A stretch of DNA of 64,000 nucleotides from Kiritimatiellota bacterium. GTDB lineage: Bacteria > Verrucomicrobiota > Lentisphaeria > Oligosphaerales > JAADHN01. Location of the stretch: assembly GCA_013151865.1 (NCBI GenBank), contig JAADHN010000089.1, forward strand, positions 40,327 through 104,326, read 5' to 3'. Under the pieces are notes generated by a model that saw only the letters and a program-made list of their open reading frames with translations, ran no database searches and had not been told where the DNA came from. Shown piece after piece: positions 17,659 to 27,215 of this stretch; within the stretch, counting starts at the first letter, position 1; the number at the start of each line of letters is the position of its first letter. The position numbers and the translations under genes are program-made.

Positions 17659-18756
17659 ATGAGTACCCCTCGCGGAAGGCTCCTCTTTGTCGGCACCTAT
17701 ACCAAGGGCGACAGCGTCGGCATCTATGCATTCCGGTTCGACTCGGCCACAGGAGCACTCGCATTCACCGGGGAATCGGCCAAGACCCCGAACCCGTCCT
17801 TTCTGGCCCCGTCCCCCGATGGTAACTTCCTCTATGCCGTGAGTGAACTGAGCGGGCCCGGACCGAACGGTAAAGGCGCCCTCGGCGCTTGGCGGATCGA
17901 TCGCACTTCCGGTAGATTGAGCTTCATCAACCGCCAAGCCACTCACGGAAATTCTCCGTGTCATGTCGTGCTGGACCGCCGCGGCCGGTTCGTTTTTGCG
18001 GCCAATTACGGCAGCGGCACACTCGCCGTGTTGCCCGTTCGCGCCGACGGCTCGTTGGGGCCAGCATCCGCCGTGGTCCGACATCAGGGACGCGGCGCCG
18101 ATCCGCGCCGTCAACGCGGACCCCATGCCCACAGCATGCTCGTGGACGACGACCGCCGAATCGCCTATGCCGCCGATCTCGGTATCGATAAGGTGATGAT
18201 CCACACGATCGACTTCGACAATGGCAAGCTGCTCCCCGCCGACCCGCCTTTTGCTCAGTTGCATCCCGGGGCCGGCCCCCGGCATATGGCCCTGCATCCC
18301 AACGGCGGCTTCCTTTATGTGATCAACGAGCTGGATTCGACCGTCACCGTTTTTCGACGGACTTCGGATACGCCCGCTCTTACGGCCGTACAAACAATCT
18401 CCGCCCTGCCGCCCGATTTCAAGGGGAAAAGTTTTTGCGCGGACATTCACGTGCATCCGAACGGTCGGTTCGTGTACGGATCGAATCGAGGCCACGATTC
18501 GGTCGTGGCGTATCGAATCGACGGCACAACAGGCACCCTCGCCTGCCTGGGGCACACATCGACCCGCGGACGCATCCCCCGAAATTTTGCCTTCGATCCG
18601 ACTGGGCGTTTCCTCCTCGTCGCCAATCAGGAATCGTTCAACATCGTCGTCTTCCGTGTCGATGCGAAAACGGGAGCGCTCGAATTCGCCGGCCAGGAAA
18701 CCCCGGCCCCCTACCCCGTTTGCCTAAAGTTTCTTCCCGACCCCACCAAGGGTTGA
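17659..18756 (+). CDS. Lactonase family protein (6-phosphogluconolactonase / YbhE-type beta-propeller)
   Basis: A 365-residue seven-bladed propeller of the lactonase family. Relatives hydrolyse 6-phosphogluconolactone or other sugar lactones. Family signatures are FVGTYTKGDSVGIY at the start, NPSFLAPSPDGNFLYAV, HGNSPCHVVLD, the histidine-bearing GPHAHSM and GPRHMALHPNGGFLYV, and near the end LLVANQES. The ATG at 17659 is selected because the propeller begins there; upstream sequence in frame has no domain. No signal peptide is seen. It closes the plus-strand sugar gene run and faces a convergent gene. Confidence 0.88.
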   Translation: MSTPRGRLLFVGTYTKGDSVGIYAFRFDSATGALAFTGESAKTPNPSFLAPSPDGNFLYAVSELSGPGPNGKGALGAWRIDRTSGRLSFINRQATHGNSPCHVVLDRRGRFVFAANYGSGTLAVLPVRADGSLGPASAVVRHQGRGADPRRQRGPHAHSMLVDDDRRIAYAADLGIDKVMIHTIDFDNGKLLPADPPFAQLHPGAGPRHMALHPNGGFLYVINELDSTVTVFRRTSDTPALTAVQTISALPPDFKGKSFCADIHVHPNGRFVYGSNRGHDSVVAYRIDGTTGTLACLGHTSTRGRIPRNFAFDPTGRFLLVANQESFNIVVFRVDAKTGALEFAGQETPAPYPVCLKFLPDPTKG

Positions 18757-18863
18757 GGCCGACCTCGGGCGGTGGCAGGGCACGCCAATTGCCCGGGATC
18801 GCCTGGCGGGAAAGGTGTGGCCCGAGCCCCCTCCCCCGTCGAAACGTACGCCAAACGGGAACC

Positions 18864-19100
18864 TCAACTCGCCGTCAACAGTTCTCTTATCCTCGACACG
18901 GGCAGGACCTTGCCCACACTCTTGACCGCGCCGTCGATGGCGAGTGCCGGAGTCAGCATGACCCCCATGGCGAGAATCTCGTCGATCTCCGTGACTTTCA
19001 CGATTTCACACTCGATTCCGGCCTCGCTCACGGCCGCCTCGGCATTGGCCGCGAGCTGCAGGCACTTGGGGCATCCACTTCCGAGTATCTGGATTCTCAT
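18864..19100 (-). CDS. Small thioredoxin-like redox protein (TM0996/MTH895 family)
   Basis: A 78-residue thioredoxin-fold protein with a CPKC active site at its N-terminus (ILGSGCPKCLQLA) and the conserved cis-proline segment MLTPALAIDG. These mini-thioredoxins are frequently linked to YraQ/DUF318 permeases and arsenic genes (established association). Such a permease lies at the head of the same-strand cluster (25565-26905), separated here by three efflux genes. The start at 19100 is preferred over an upstream in-frame codon because the fold begins there and GAGGG lies about 8 nt before it. Confidence 0.87.
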   Translation of the reverse strand: MRIQILGSGCPKCLQLAANAEAAVSEAGIECEIVKVTEIDEILAMGVMLTPALAIDGAVKSVGKVLPVSRIRELLTAS

Positions 19101-19159
19101 GGGGTATCCCTCAGCCTCTTTTTGCCCGGACCGTTTGCTGGAGTCCGGAGTTTGCTCCA

Positions 19160-19339
19160 ATCATTTCATGGACGCCGTCCTGAGAAGGCGCAGTTCCTTA
19201 TTGCGGATACAAGTCATGGCGTCAAGCGCCAGCAGAGCTGTGTTGAAACACCGCCTCGGCAGGCAAGCGACGGCAATGTTCTATAGACGCGTGAAATGTG
19301 TCGTCACGGCAAATGGCTCATGCATGATTCAGGTTGGAA
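19160..19339 (+). repeat. Family-1 dispersed repeat, copy 2
   Basis: About 180 bp related to 10070-10247 and 46792-46975. The core TTGAAACACCGCCTCGG lies at 19243-19259. Hairpin 1 is partly lost here (GCC/GGC only), whereas hairpin 2 (19296-19305 with 19312-19321) remains, with different paired bases. It lies between the mini-thioredoxin gene and the end of the RND pump gene. 19340-19561 holds no supported gene. Confidence 0.8.
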
Positions 19340-19561
19340 GTCGGCCCCCCCCGAACGCAACGCCCGAATCCTGCCTTTCCACGGTCCCAACCTCCCACGT
19401 AAAACTTCAGCTCGCTTCACGGCCTTGCCGGCCCATTTGCACAACCAAACGCCACTTCCCTCACGCAGCGTCCGAGTCGTGTCGGCTTTCTGCACTCGCA
19501 ACCACTCAGCGAGAGTCCATTCTTACTGGTGCGTACAAAGAACGGACCGGCGCGTTCTCCA

Positions 19562-22500
19562 TCACGCCAACAACAGACGCACGAGACGTTGTGTTGTCCT
19601 GGCAACACTTTCCATAGACGAGTAGACAACCGGCGTCAGAATCATGGTGAGAAATGTCCCCACGGCCAACCCCGCCGCAGCGACGATTCCAAGCGGACTC
19701 ATGCGCTCCAGTCCGACAGCCATTTCCAGAATCAGCGGAGTCAATCCCACGATCGTCGAGACGGTGGTCATCAAGATCGGTCGAATCCGAAGACGCACGG
19801 ACTGAATGATGGCCTCATCGCGCGAGACTCCCCGGGCGCGTGCGGCCAGAATAAAATCGAGGAGCAGAATACTGTTGTTGACAATGGTCCCCCCCAACAG
19901 GATCAACCCCATCATGGCCGGCATGCACATGGGTTTGTCGAAAAAGAGGAGACCCCACATCGAGCCGGCGGCCGCCACGGGAATCGAGGCCATGATGGTG
20001 ACTGGATGCCGGAACGATTTGAACATGGCCAACAACAGCATATAGAGCAGGACAATTCCGAGCGCCAAGGCTTTCGCCAAGCGCAGTTGTGTTTCTTTCA
20101 TGTCCGCATCGGTGCCGGAGACCGTAATGCGGTATCCGGCCGGTAATCTGATGCCGGCCAATTTGTCGCGGACCGACTCTGCGACCTGCTTGATGGTGTA
20201 GGTCCGGTTGCCGCCAGTCACGTCGATAGTATTCCGCAGTTGCTCCCGTGTGATGAACGGTTGGTCCACACGGGTGGTTACCGCGGCAGTGGCTCGCAAC
20301 GGGATCGGACCGTTCGGAGTGGAAATATACGCCTCTCCCAACTGGTTCGGACTGCACATATCGCGTTGGGCATACTGGACCCGAATCGGGATGTCCAGCG
20401 CCCTGTCCAGTCGCATTCGGCCGACGGGGACTCCCCGTACAGCCGTCTTCAGGTCAAACGCCACCTGGCCGGGAGACGTGCGATAGAGACGGGCCAAGGC
20501 CGGGTCGACCGTTACCTGATGTTCAACTTTGTCGAAGTACCAGCTCCGCCGCACGTCCACCAAGCCGGGGGTGCCCCGGATCGCCTCCAGGCACTGGTCC
20601 GCAATGCGACTGACCACTGTCGAGTCCGCGCCGCTGACGACCAAGTCCAAAGGCGCCTTGGTCGTCGACACCGGGGTGGCGCCGTACTCGCTGACCCGAA
20701 ACGTGCGGACGCCCGGGATTCGGCGCATTTTTGCGCGCCAGTCGTCTTCGATGTCCCAAATGGTCTTGCTGCGGCGCGTTCGGTCCTCCAAGTTGATCGT
20801 TATGCGCCCCGACTGGGCAGTCGCCCCGCCGCCTCCAAAGCTGATCTGCCCCGGCTCGGAACCGACAACCGAGGATACCATGAGAACGCCCGGCTCGGCA
20901 TAAATCATTCGCTCAATTCGATCCAGCACCTCCTCCACTGCGTGTGCATTGTAGTCGGTCGGGGTATCAAAATCCACCAGCACAATGCCGGTATCCATAA
21001 ACGGCATCAATTCCCCACCGATCAGGGGAACAACCACCTTCCGAGTGACGACGAGCAGAAGCACCGCCAAGGCGAGAGTTGCCACCCGCCAACGCAGAGC
21101 TTTTCTCAGAATACCGATATACAGCCCCGCAAGGAGCGAAACCCCCTTGTCCGTGTGTCCCAGGAAACGCTCTATTGGATTGCGACGCTCATGCGGACGC
21201 CCCAATAACCGGGCCGCCAACAGCGGAATCACTGCCAGCGCCACCACAAGCGAAGCAACAAGCGTGGAGGAAATCATGATGTTGAGAGGGCGCAGGATGC
21301 GCTGCGGATAACCGCCGACAAACATCACCGGAATCAGGACGATCACAGTGGTCAGCATCCCCGCAGTTATGGCCAAGCCGACTTCGGACGCACCCTCCCG
21401 CGCCGCACGCCGCGCGTCCGGCACTTCCATCTCTGCATAGTGCCGGTAAATGTTCTCGATGACCACGATCGCAGCGTCGACCACCATGCCTACGGCAATG
21501 ATCAGTCCGGAGAGGGTAACCATGTTCAATGTGTACGGGCTGAACCAAAGCACCACAAGACTGGCGAGGAACGCCAACGGAATGCTGACGCTGACGACCA
21601 GGGCTGCGCGGAAGTCCGCGAGAAACACCAGGATGACCAGAACCGTGAGAACCACGGCCTGGACCAGGCTGGAGCGCATGCCGCGAACATTGATGTCGAT
21701 GATGGGTTGCTGGTCGTCGGCAAGCTCGAAACCAATGTCCGGATAACGCGCCTCCAACTTCGGGAGCAAGGCTTTGATCGCTTCAATAGCGGACACCGTC
21801 GCACCGCCTTCGGGGCGCATAAGGTTCATGGCGATCGCCGGCCGACCGTTGCCGTGGTAGACGCTGCGCTGTTCGCGTACCCCCGCAAAAACGGTTGCCA
21901 CGTCCCGCAGACGCAACCAGCCCTGGCCGGACTTACGCAGCGGCAGGTCCCGTATCTGATCGAGAGTTCGAAACTCCCCGACCGTTTTCACGAGGTACTC
22001 CCGCTTGGTCGAGTAGATTGTCCCGGCGGGTGCGGTGATGTTCTGTTTCGCGAGCGTCGAGATGACTTCACCGAGCGAGAGACGATTCGCCGTCAAACGA
22101 TCACGGTCGACCCGCACCTTGACTTCCGGTTGATGTCCCCCGAACACATCCACGTCCGCGACGCCTGGCAGGGCCAGAAACTCGTCCATGATTTCATTGT
22201 CGGCGAGCAAGCGGATGTCGCGAAGACTCTTCGTGCTTCCCTTCTTCGGAGTCAGGGCAAGCGTGACCAGGGGACGCGTGGCATCCGTCACCCGATAGAT
22301 GCGCGGTTCGAGGATGTCCCCGGGAAGGTCCGCACGAATACGGCCAATGACGCTCTGCACGTCGAGTACGGCTTCGCCCAACGGTTTGGAGTACACGAAC
22401 TCGGCGTTGATAGACGACACTTCGTCACGGGAGGTGCTCAGGATCTTTTTTAAACCGCCGATGGTATTCAACTCTTTCTCGATGACCTGAGTGATCTTGT

Positions 22501-22681
22501 CCGCAATGTCGGCGGCGGCGGCGCCCGGCTCAACTGTAATTACGATTACCTGCGGAGGAACAGCATTTGGAAAAAGGTCGGTCGGCGTCCGAAAAAAGGC
22601 ATAACCGCCCAAAACCACGACGGCCAACATCACGGCAAGAACGGTGTACGGGGTTCGCATTGCGAAGGCGGTCAGATTCAC
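19562..22681 (-). CDS. RND efflux pump, HAE1/AcrB family inner-membrane subunit
   Basis: Proton-driven RND transporter of 1039 residues, the standard length. The N-terminus is a membrane helix (PYTVLAVMLAVVVLGGYAFF) followed by the PTDLFP motif. The two porter halves and twelve predicted helices are present, with GMVVDAAIVVIENI holding the proton-relay aspartate and RPILMTTVSTIVGLTPL in the second half. The GTG start at 22681 overlaps the stop of the upstream adaptor gene by 4 nt (GTGA), so the two are translationally coupled. TolC, adaptor and pump together make a complete tripartite system. Substrate specificity is unknown; heavy-metal-type HME charged motifs are not obvious. Confidence 0.95.
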   Translation of the reverse strand: MNLTAFAMRTPYTVLAVMLAVVVLGGYAFFRTPTDLFPNAVPPQVIVITVEPGAAAADIADKITQVIEKELNTIGGLKKILSTSRDEVSSINAEFVYSKPLGEAVLDVQSVIGRIRADLPGDILEPRIYRVTDATRPLVTLALTPKKGSTKSLRDIRLLADNEIMDEFLALPGVADVDVFGGHQPEVKVRVDRDRLTANRLSLGEVISTLAKQNITAPAGTIYSTKREYLVKTVGEFRTLDQIRDLPLRKSGQGWLRLRDVATVFAGVREQRSVYHGNGRPAIAMNLMRPEGGATVSAIEAIKALLPKLEARYPDIGFELADDQQPIIDINVRGMRSSLVQAVVLTVLVILVFLADFRAALVVSVSIPLAFLASLVVLWFSPYTLNMVTLSGLIIAVGMVVDAAIVVIENIYRHYAEMEVPDARRAAREGASEVGLAITAGMLTTVIVLIPVMFVGGYPQRILRPLNIMISSTLVASLVVALAVIPLLAARLLGRPHERRNPIERFLGHTDKGVSLLAGLYIGILRKALRWRVATLALAVLLLVVTRKVVVPLIGGELMPFMDTGIVLVDFDTPTDYNAHAVEEVLDRIERMIYAEPGVLMVSSVVGSEPGQISFGGGGATAQSGRITINLEDRTRRSKTIWDIEDDWRAKMRRIPGVRTFRVSEYGATPVSTTKAPLDLVVSGADSTVVSRIADQCLEAIRGTPGLVDVRRSWYFDKVEHQVTVDPALARLYRTSPGQVAFDLKTAVRGVPVGRMRLDRALDIPIRVQYAQRDMCSPNQLGEAYISTPNGPIPLRATAAVTTRVDQPFITREQLRNTIDVTGGNRTYTIKQVAESVRDKLAGIRLPAGYRITVSGTDADMKETQLRLAKALALGIVLLYMLLLAMFKSFRHPVTIMASIPVAAAGSMWGLLFFDKPMCMPAMMGLILLGGTIVNNSILLLDFILAARARGVSRDEAIIQSVRLRIRPILMTTVSTIVGLTPLILEMAVGLERMSPLGIVAAAGLAVGTFLTMILTPVVYSSMESVARTTQRLVRLLLA

Positions 22682-23871
22682 TGCGTCACCTCCACCCGCA
22701 AACCGCTCGACAGTCGAACCCACCCCAGAAAACCGCTGGTGACCACTCGCTCTCCCGGAGCTATGCCCCGGACCGCCCTGCCCTTGCCGCAGGAGGCCAA
22801 GACGGTCAGAGACCGAGTCTCCAATCGGTCCCCGCGCACAACAAAGGCAAACGGCGCGTGGGCCGGCCCGGCCACGACGGAAGACGCCGGCACCACGGTG
22901 ACCCGCATCAAAGTGCGCAGTTCCACCACAAGCGGCACGTATGCGCCGCAAACCAGCCCTGCCCCCGATTCCTCGCCCAAAAGCGCTTCAACCCGAGTCA
23001 TGCGCGCCGCGTCCAGGGACGGATAAACCAGCGTGATCTTCGTCCGGCGGACAGCCTCGCCAACGCGGAACTCGACGGACAACCCCGTACGCAAACTCGG
23101 TACATCGTCCTGAGGAACATCGAACGCCAATTTCAGTCGCGAACGGTCTTCGACAACCATGAGCGGCCTGCCGGGTACGGCCAAGTCGCCGGGATCCACA
23201 AGACGATGGGTGACAATGCCATCGTAGGGGCTTCGTACCGTGCAGTACCCAAGCTTGGTCTCCTGTTCGCTTTTCTTGCTCTGCAGAGACCGCACCAGAT
23301 GCCGGATTGCGTCTGACCGCTTTCGCGTCGCCTCGTACCTGCCCCGAAACTCATTGGCCTTTTCCGCGGTCCCCTCGGCTTGCGACACGGGAATCGAACC
23401 CCGGTCCGCGAGCCGACGGTCGCGGGCCGCCTCCCGATCCCAAAACGCCACGGACCGTTTGAGCGACGCAACAGATGCTTCGTTGCCGGCCAAGTCGGCT
23501 TGGGCCTGGGCGATTTGACCCTCAACCGCCGCAATGCCCTCGCGAATATCCCGCCCGTCCAATGTGACCAGTGGCGCCCCCGATCTTACGGCGTCGCCCT
23601 CGTCGAACAAAACTTCTTCAATCGTTGCGGTCAAACGCGCCGAGACGTTGGCCCGATGAACCGGCTCCACAATGGCGATATATGAGAGACGGACCGGCAC
23701 GTTCCGCATCACCGCCTCGGCAACTCGCACCGGAACCGGTCGCTCACCGTAGACCGGGGCTCGCGCCAGCTCCCGCTTTCGGCGAAGGACCATTCGGCGC
23801 GCAGCCGCCGCCAACGCCGCCGCAACGGCCGCGACGAGCAGCACCCGTCCCAATCTCCGAACCCAGTTCAT
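22678..23871 (-). CDS. RND efflux periplasmic adaptor (HlyD/MFP family)
   Basis: A 397-residue membrane fusion protein that bridges the RND pump and TolC. It begins with one membrane helix (VLLVAAVAAALAAAA, about residues 10-25). A biotinyl-lipoyl half-motif (VLFDEGDAVRSGAPLV), a long coiled-coil hairpin (about 95-190), the second lipoyl half (TVRSPYDGIV) and the beta-barrel and membrane-proximal domains follow. The ATG at 23871 is chosen because it starts the membrane anchor and AAAGGA lies about 12 nt upstream. The in-frame extension to 24096 is charged and has no known domain. The stop overlaps the pump start. Confidence 0.93.
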   Translation of the reverse strand: MNWVRRLGRVLLVAAVAAALAAAARRMVLRRKRELARAPVYGERPVPVRVAEAVMRNVPVRLSYIAIVEPVHRANVSARLTATIEEVLFDEGDAVRSGAPLVTLDGRDIREGIAAVEGQIAQAQADLAGNEASVASLKRSVAFWDREAARDRRLADRGSIPVSQAEGTAEKANEFRGRYEATRKRSDAIRHLVRSLQSKKSEQETKLGYCTVRSPYDGIVTHRLVDPGDLAVPGRPLMVVEDRSRLKLAFDVPQDDVPSLRTGLSVEFRVGEAVRRTKITLVYPSLDAARMTRVEALLGEESGAGLVCGAYVPLVVELRTLMRVTVVPASSVVAGPAHAPFAFVVRGDRLETRSLTVLASCGKGRAVRGIAPGERVVTSGFLGWVRLSSGLRVEVTQ

Positions 23872-24177
23872 CTGAGCGATATTCCTTTCAATGATGCGCG
23901 GCGCGGCAATACAAGAAACTCGTCCGCCGCTCTCGGCGGGGTCGGACAGTTTGCGCTTTGCTCCGAGCTTGCGCGTGCGTTTGCGGACCGGGTCCCCGCC
24001 GTCGTCCGGGTCGCTTTGTGCGGCGTTCGAATCCGCTTTCGCACGCCAGTCGTTCCGAATCGCCTCGATCATACGGTCCCCGCGCCCGCGCATCATGCCG
24101 GCCGAACACGCCGCCGGACCTCTTGGCCCCGGCGGTGCACAGGTCCACGATCAACCGATGCATGACGGCCGCCGGCC
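23872..24177 (-). other. Gap between TolC and adaptor genes
   Basis: About 306 bp. The adaptor frame stays open upstream to 24096, giving a basic, serine/arginine-rich extension, so a longer protein cannot be excluded. I see no independent gene or clear promoter. Confidence 0.4.
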
Positions 24178-25539
24178 TCATGGGACATCCCGACCAACCG
24201 CCAGGTCCCACTCCGCCCTGGCCGTGTGATACGCGGCCAGGGCACGATAGTAGTTCGTCTGCGCCTCGAGCAGCGCGGACTGTGCATCGAGAACGTCCGT
24301 GATCGACCCCTTACCCACTTCGTACTTTTGGCGTTCGATGCGCAAAGATTCGTCCGCTTGGTCAATGGCTTTGCGCGTGGCTCTCACCCGCTCCAGGCTC
24401 GAGCGAATATCCAACACGGCCGTCTGAACTTCCAGACGAATGTCCAGCTCAAGCTGGTTCAACCGTTCGCGGGCAGCCGATAGCCGGGCGGCCTCCTCGC
24501 GAATCCGGGCAGAAATACGCCCCCCCTCGAAAACCGGGTAACTCAGACGAACGCCGATCCAACCCACGTCTTCCGTATCGTCAGCCCCAGATTGCTCAAA
24601 GTCGGCGTTCGGTGCCCAACGTCCACCGTAACTGCCTGACAACGTAAGAGTTGGCAGGCGCGCAGCCCGGGCAGCTTCCGTACGAAGTTCCTGGGCATCG
24701 ATCTCCGCCAAGTCCCGTAAATAGTCCGCCCGCCGAGTCAGGGCCGTCTGCACGCTTTCGGCCACCGTGGGACCGGGCGCCGGGTCGGGGCCCTTGAGGG
24801 TCCCCGTGATCGAAACCCGGAAAGCGGGGGACGACAGGCCCAGGAGGTTCTCCATTTGTCGGTCAAGAATGGCAAGCCGATTGTTCTCGAACACCAGCGC
24901 TTGGTCCAAGTTCGCCAAGCGGACCTCCGTCCGGAGCAGATCCACGCGTGCAGCTTTCTGCACATCGAGCAGGTCGCGAACCCGTTTGCGGTGTTCGGCA
25001 ATCGCTTCCCGGGAAGCTTCGAGCGATTGTATCACGGCACGCTGTCCGAGTATCCCGTAAAAGGTTCGACTGACAGCGAAAACCAGGGCGCGGCGCGACC
25101 GTGCCAGTCGATGCCGGGCGGCGTCCCGCTGATACCGGGATGCACCGATCGTATTGGGAATTCTCCCCCCCGTGTACAATGGCCAGCTCGCAGTGAGCCC
25201 GACATCGACGATGTCTCGCCCGTAAACCCCCGGAACCATCGGACCGGCGGGCGGCACAAGACGCTGGCTGTCGTTCCAGTGAGTGTGACCGGCCGTCAAG
25301 GTCACGACGGGAAAACGTTCGGCGCGCGCCTGCGCCCAGCGATCACGTGCCGCACGTTCCTCCCATGCGGCAGCAGCCAGAGTCGGGTTGTTTGCGAGCG
25401 CGACGCGAATACAGCGATCAAGGTCGTAGCACGCCGCGGTGGCGGCCGATTCACCTCCGTTCCGAGCCGCTTCCGCCGCTAGGCAGAACAAGCAAAACAT
25501 GCAGACCTGTACGGCTGACCCAAAGTGCGTTGCCCTCAA
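24178..25539 (-). CDS. TolC family outer-membrane efflux protein
   Basis: Outer-membrane channel component of the tripartite pump, about 453 residues. The TolC repeats are visible: CIRVALANNPTLAAA near the N-terminus, SLEASREAIAEHRKRVRDLLDV and VRLSYPVFEGGRISARIRE in the second half, ending YHTARAEWDLAVG. A TTG start at 25539 is proposed because GGAGGCGGAGA lies just before it and it gives a signal-like hydrophobic stretch (VCMFCLFCLAAEA). The ATG at 25500 would cut into that segment. It lies 25 bp after the permease stop and belongs to the same minus-strand cluster. Confidence 0.9.
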   Translation of the reverse strand: MRATHFGSAVQVCMFCLFCLAAEAARNGGESAATAACYDLDRCIRVALANNPTLAAAAWEERAARDRWAQARAERFPVVTLTAGHTHWNDSQRLVPPAGPMVPGVYGRDIVDVGLTASWPLYTGGRIPNTIGASRYQRDAARHRLARSRRALVFAVSRTFYGILGQRAVIQSLEASREAIAEHRKRVRDLLDVQKAARVDLLRTEVRLANLDQALVFENNRLAILDRQMENLLGLSSPAFRVSITGTLKGPDPAPGPTVAESVQTALTRRADYLRDLAEIDAQELRTEAARAARLPTLTLSGSYGGRWAPNADFEQSGADDTEDVGWIGVRLSYPVFEGGRISARIREEAARLSAARERLNQLELDIRLEVQTAVLDIRSSLERVRATRKAIDQADESLRIERQKYEVGKGSITDVLDAQSALLEAQTNYYRALAAYHTARAEWDLAVGRDVP

Positions 25540-25564
25540 ATCTCCGCCTCCAACCCAATGTGTT

Positions 25565-26905
25565 TCATGACACCAGCAATCCGAACCCCAGTCCGGCCGC
25601 TGTGGCCATGACAACCACCAACAGAATATAAACCACGGTCTTTTTTGTCCCGATCACGCTGCGAATCACCAACATGTTGGGCAGAGACAGGGCCGGACCG
25701 GCCAACAACAGAGCCAGGGCCGGACCCTTGCCCATGCCGTTGGCCAACAGTCCCTGCAGAATCGGAACTTCGGTCAACGTGGCAAAATACATGAACGCCC
25801 CGACGACAGATGCGAACAGGTTGGCCCGGAGAGAGTTGCCGCCTACAAGTCCGGAAACCCACGCTGCGGGAATCAACCCCTCGTGCCCCGGACGCCCGAG
25901 AAACAAGCCGGCGGCCAATACCCCGATCAACAACAACGGTAGGATCTGTTTCGCCAAGCCCCAACTGGCCGAAACCCACTCCGTGCGCTCGTCCGGCTGA
26001 AGCCAGCGCCGAACCAAAACCAGCAACCCCACCACCAGAAAAACAGTGATCCCCCATTTGAGGTGAAAAACACGGTTCCAAATCCCCGGGGCGTCCTCCA
26101 GCTCTCTGAGGGTGGATTTCGGTATCGCACGCCGATAACCTCCTGGGGTCACCACAGTGATCCGTTCCGCGTCCTGCGCCACCACGGTCCCTTCCACCCG
26201 GAACGTGTTCAACCCACTTGGGCAGCACAAGAACACGGCACGAATGTCGCCGCTGCGTGCCCAGTTGGCCATCACCAAAACTCCGATCATCATGACGAAA
26301 AGCAACGCCGTCTTCCATAACGGCCGCGAAGCCTGGGGCGGCTCGGGAATGGCCGCATGTTGCGCTGTCCGTCGGCTCTCCTCCCGGCGGAAAACCAGGT
26401 GCATGAACAAACCGATGATTACGCTGAAAAGCACCGCCCCCACAGCACGGGCCAGACCGAGTTCGAAGCCGAGTATGCGCGCTGTCAGAATAATCGCCAA
26501 TACATTCACGGCCGGACCCGAATACAGAAAGGCGATCGCCGGCCCCAATCCCGCCCCCATTCGGTAAATGCCCGCGAACAACGGCAGGACGGTGCACGAA
26601 CAAACCGCCAACACGCCGCCGGATACCGAAGCCACTGCGTAAGAAACCGTTTTGTTCGCCCTGCCCCCAAGGTATTTCAACACCGAAGACTGACTGACGA
26701 AGACCGCAATCGCGCCGGCAATGAAAAAGGCCGGAACCAAGCACAGCAGGACATGCTCACGGGCGTACCAGCGCACCAGTTGCAGAGACTCGATGATCGC
26801 ATTGTCGAACCGCTTGACGCCGACCGGCAGAGTGACACAAACCAGGTATACGGCAACAAACCCTGCCAAAATACCCAGTTCTCGCTTGTGAGTGCGCAAA
26901 GTCAT
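25565..26905 (-). CDS. Permease, YraQ/DUF318 family
   Basis: A 446-residue integral membrane protein in two halves, each with a bundle of hydrophobic helices. The first has the family loop GGVLAVCSCTVLPLFAGIYR and the second the mirrored LTEVPILQGLLANGMGKGPAL. A soluble insert of about 90 residues (near 210-295) separates them. Relatives are proposed to export metal(loid)s such as arsenic or copper, often with a TM0996-type thioredoxin. GGAGAA lies about 8 nt before the ATG at 26905. It heads the cluster permease, TolC, adaptor, RND pump and mini-thioredoxin. The transported substrate is unknown. Confidence 0.85.
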   Translation of the reverse strand: MTLRTHKRELGILAGFVAVYLVCVTLPVGVKRFDNAIIESLQLVRWYAREHVLLCLVPAFFIAGAIAVFVSQSSVLKYLGGRANKTVSYAVASVSGGVLAVCSCTVLPLFAGIYRMGAGLGPAIAFLYSGPAVNVLAIILTARILGFELGLARAVGAVLFSVIIGLFMHLVFRREESRRTAQHAAIPEPPQASRPLWKTALLFVMMIGVLVMANWARSGDIRAVFLCCPSGLNTFRVEGTVVAQDAERITVVTPGGYRRAIPKSTLRELEDAPGIWNRVFHLKWGITVFLVVGLLVLVRRWLQPDERTEWVSASWGLAKQILPLLLIGVLAAGLFLGRPGHEGLIPAAWVSGLVGGNSLRANLFASVVGAFMYFATLTEVPILQGLLANGMGKGPALALLLAGPALSLPNMLVIRSVIGTKKTVVYILLVVVMATAAGLGFGLLVS

Positions 26906-27215
26906 GTCCGTTTCTCCACGGGCGCCATGGTCCAAGACAATGGGTGCGAGGCGGCGCGGTTTGGAACAACGTGAGCGGCAGCGCGTTCTACCCAATTCCG
27001 CAATGAACGTCAAAAACGTCCGATCGGCAGTCCGCAGCGTCTTGCCTTGCCTCGCAGGTACCGTACCGGTTCCGGGCAAAACCGCGCCGGCCACCCCCAA
27101 AGACGCACAATACGACACCCCGTGCCGCGTAAAGGTTGCCCGTATCTGTGACTTTTTGGCAATATAGCCAACCGTCCGGGGAAGGCAAATCCGCGCAGGG
27201 GAAAACCGCGACCTC
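26906..27215 (-). other. Intergenic region upstream of the permease
   Basis: About 310 bp between the panE-like gene end and the permease start; it must carry the promoter of the efflux cluster. Short arginine-rich frames are not supported as genes and no clear box pair stands out. Confidence 0.4.

Noticed and set aside
23388..23412. tRNA T-arm-like sequence GGGGTTCGATTCCC on the minus strand
   Set aside because: It lies within the adaptor coding sequence and no matching acceptor, D or anticodon arms flank it.
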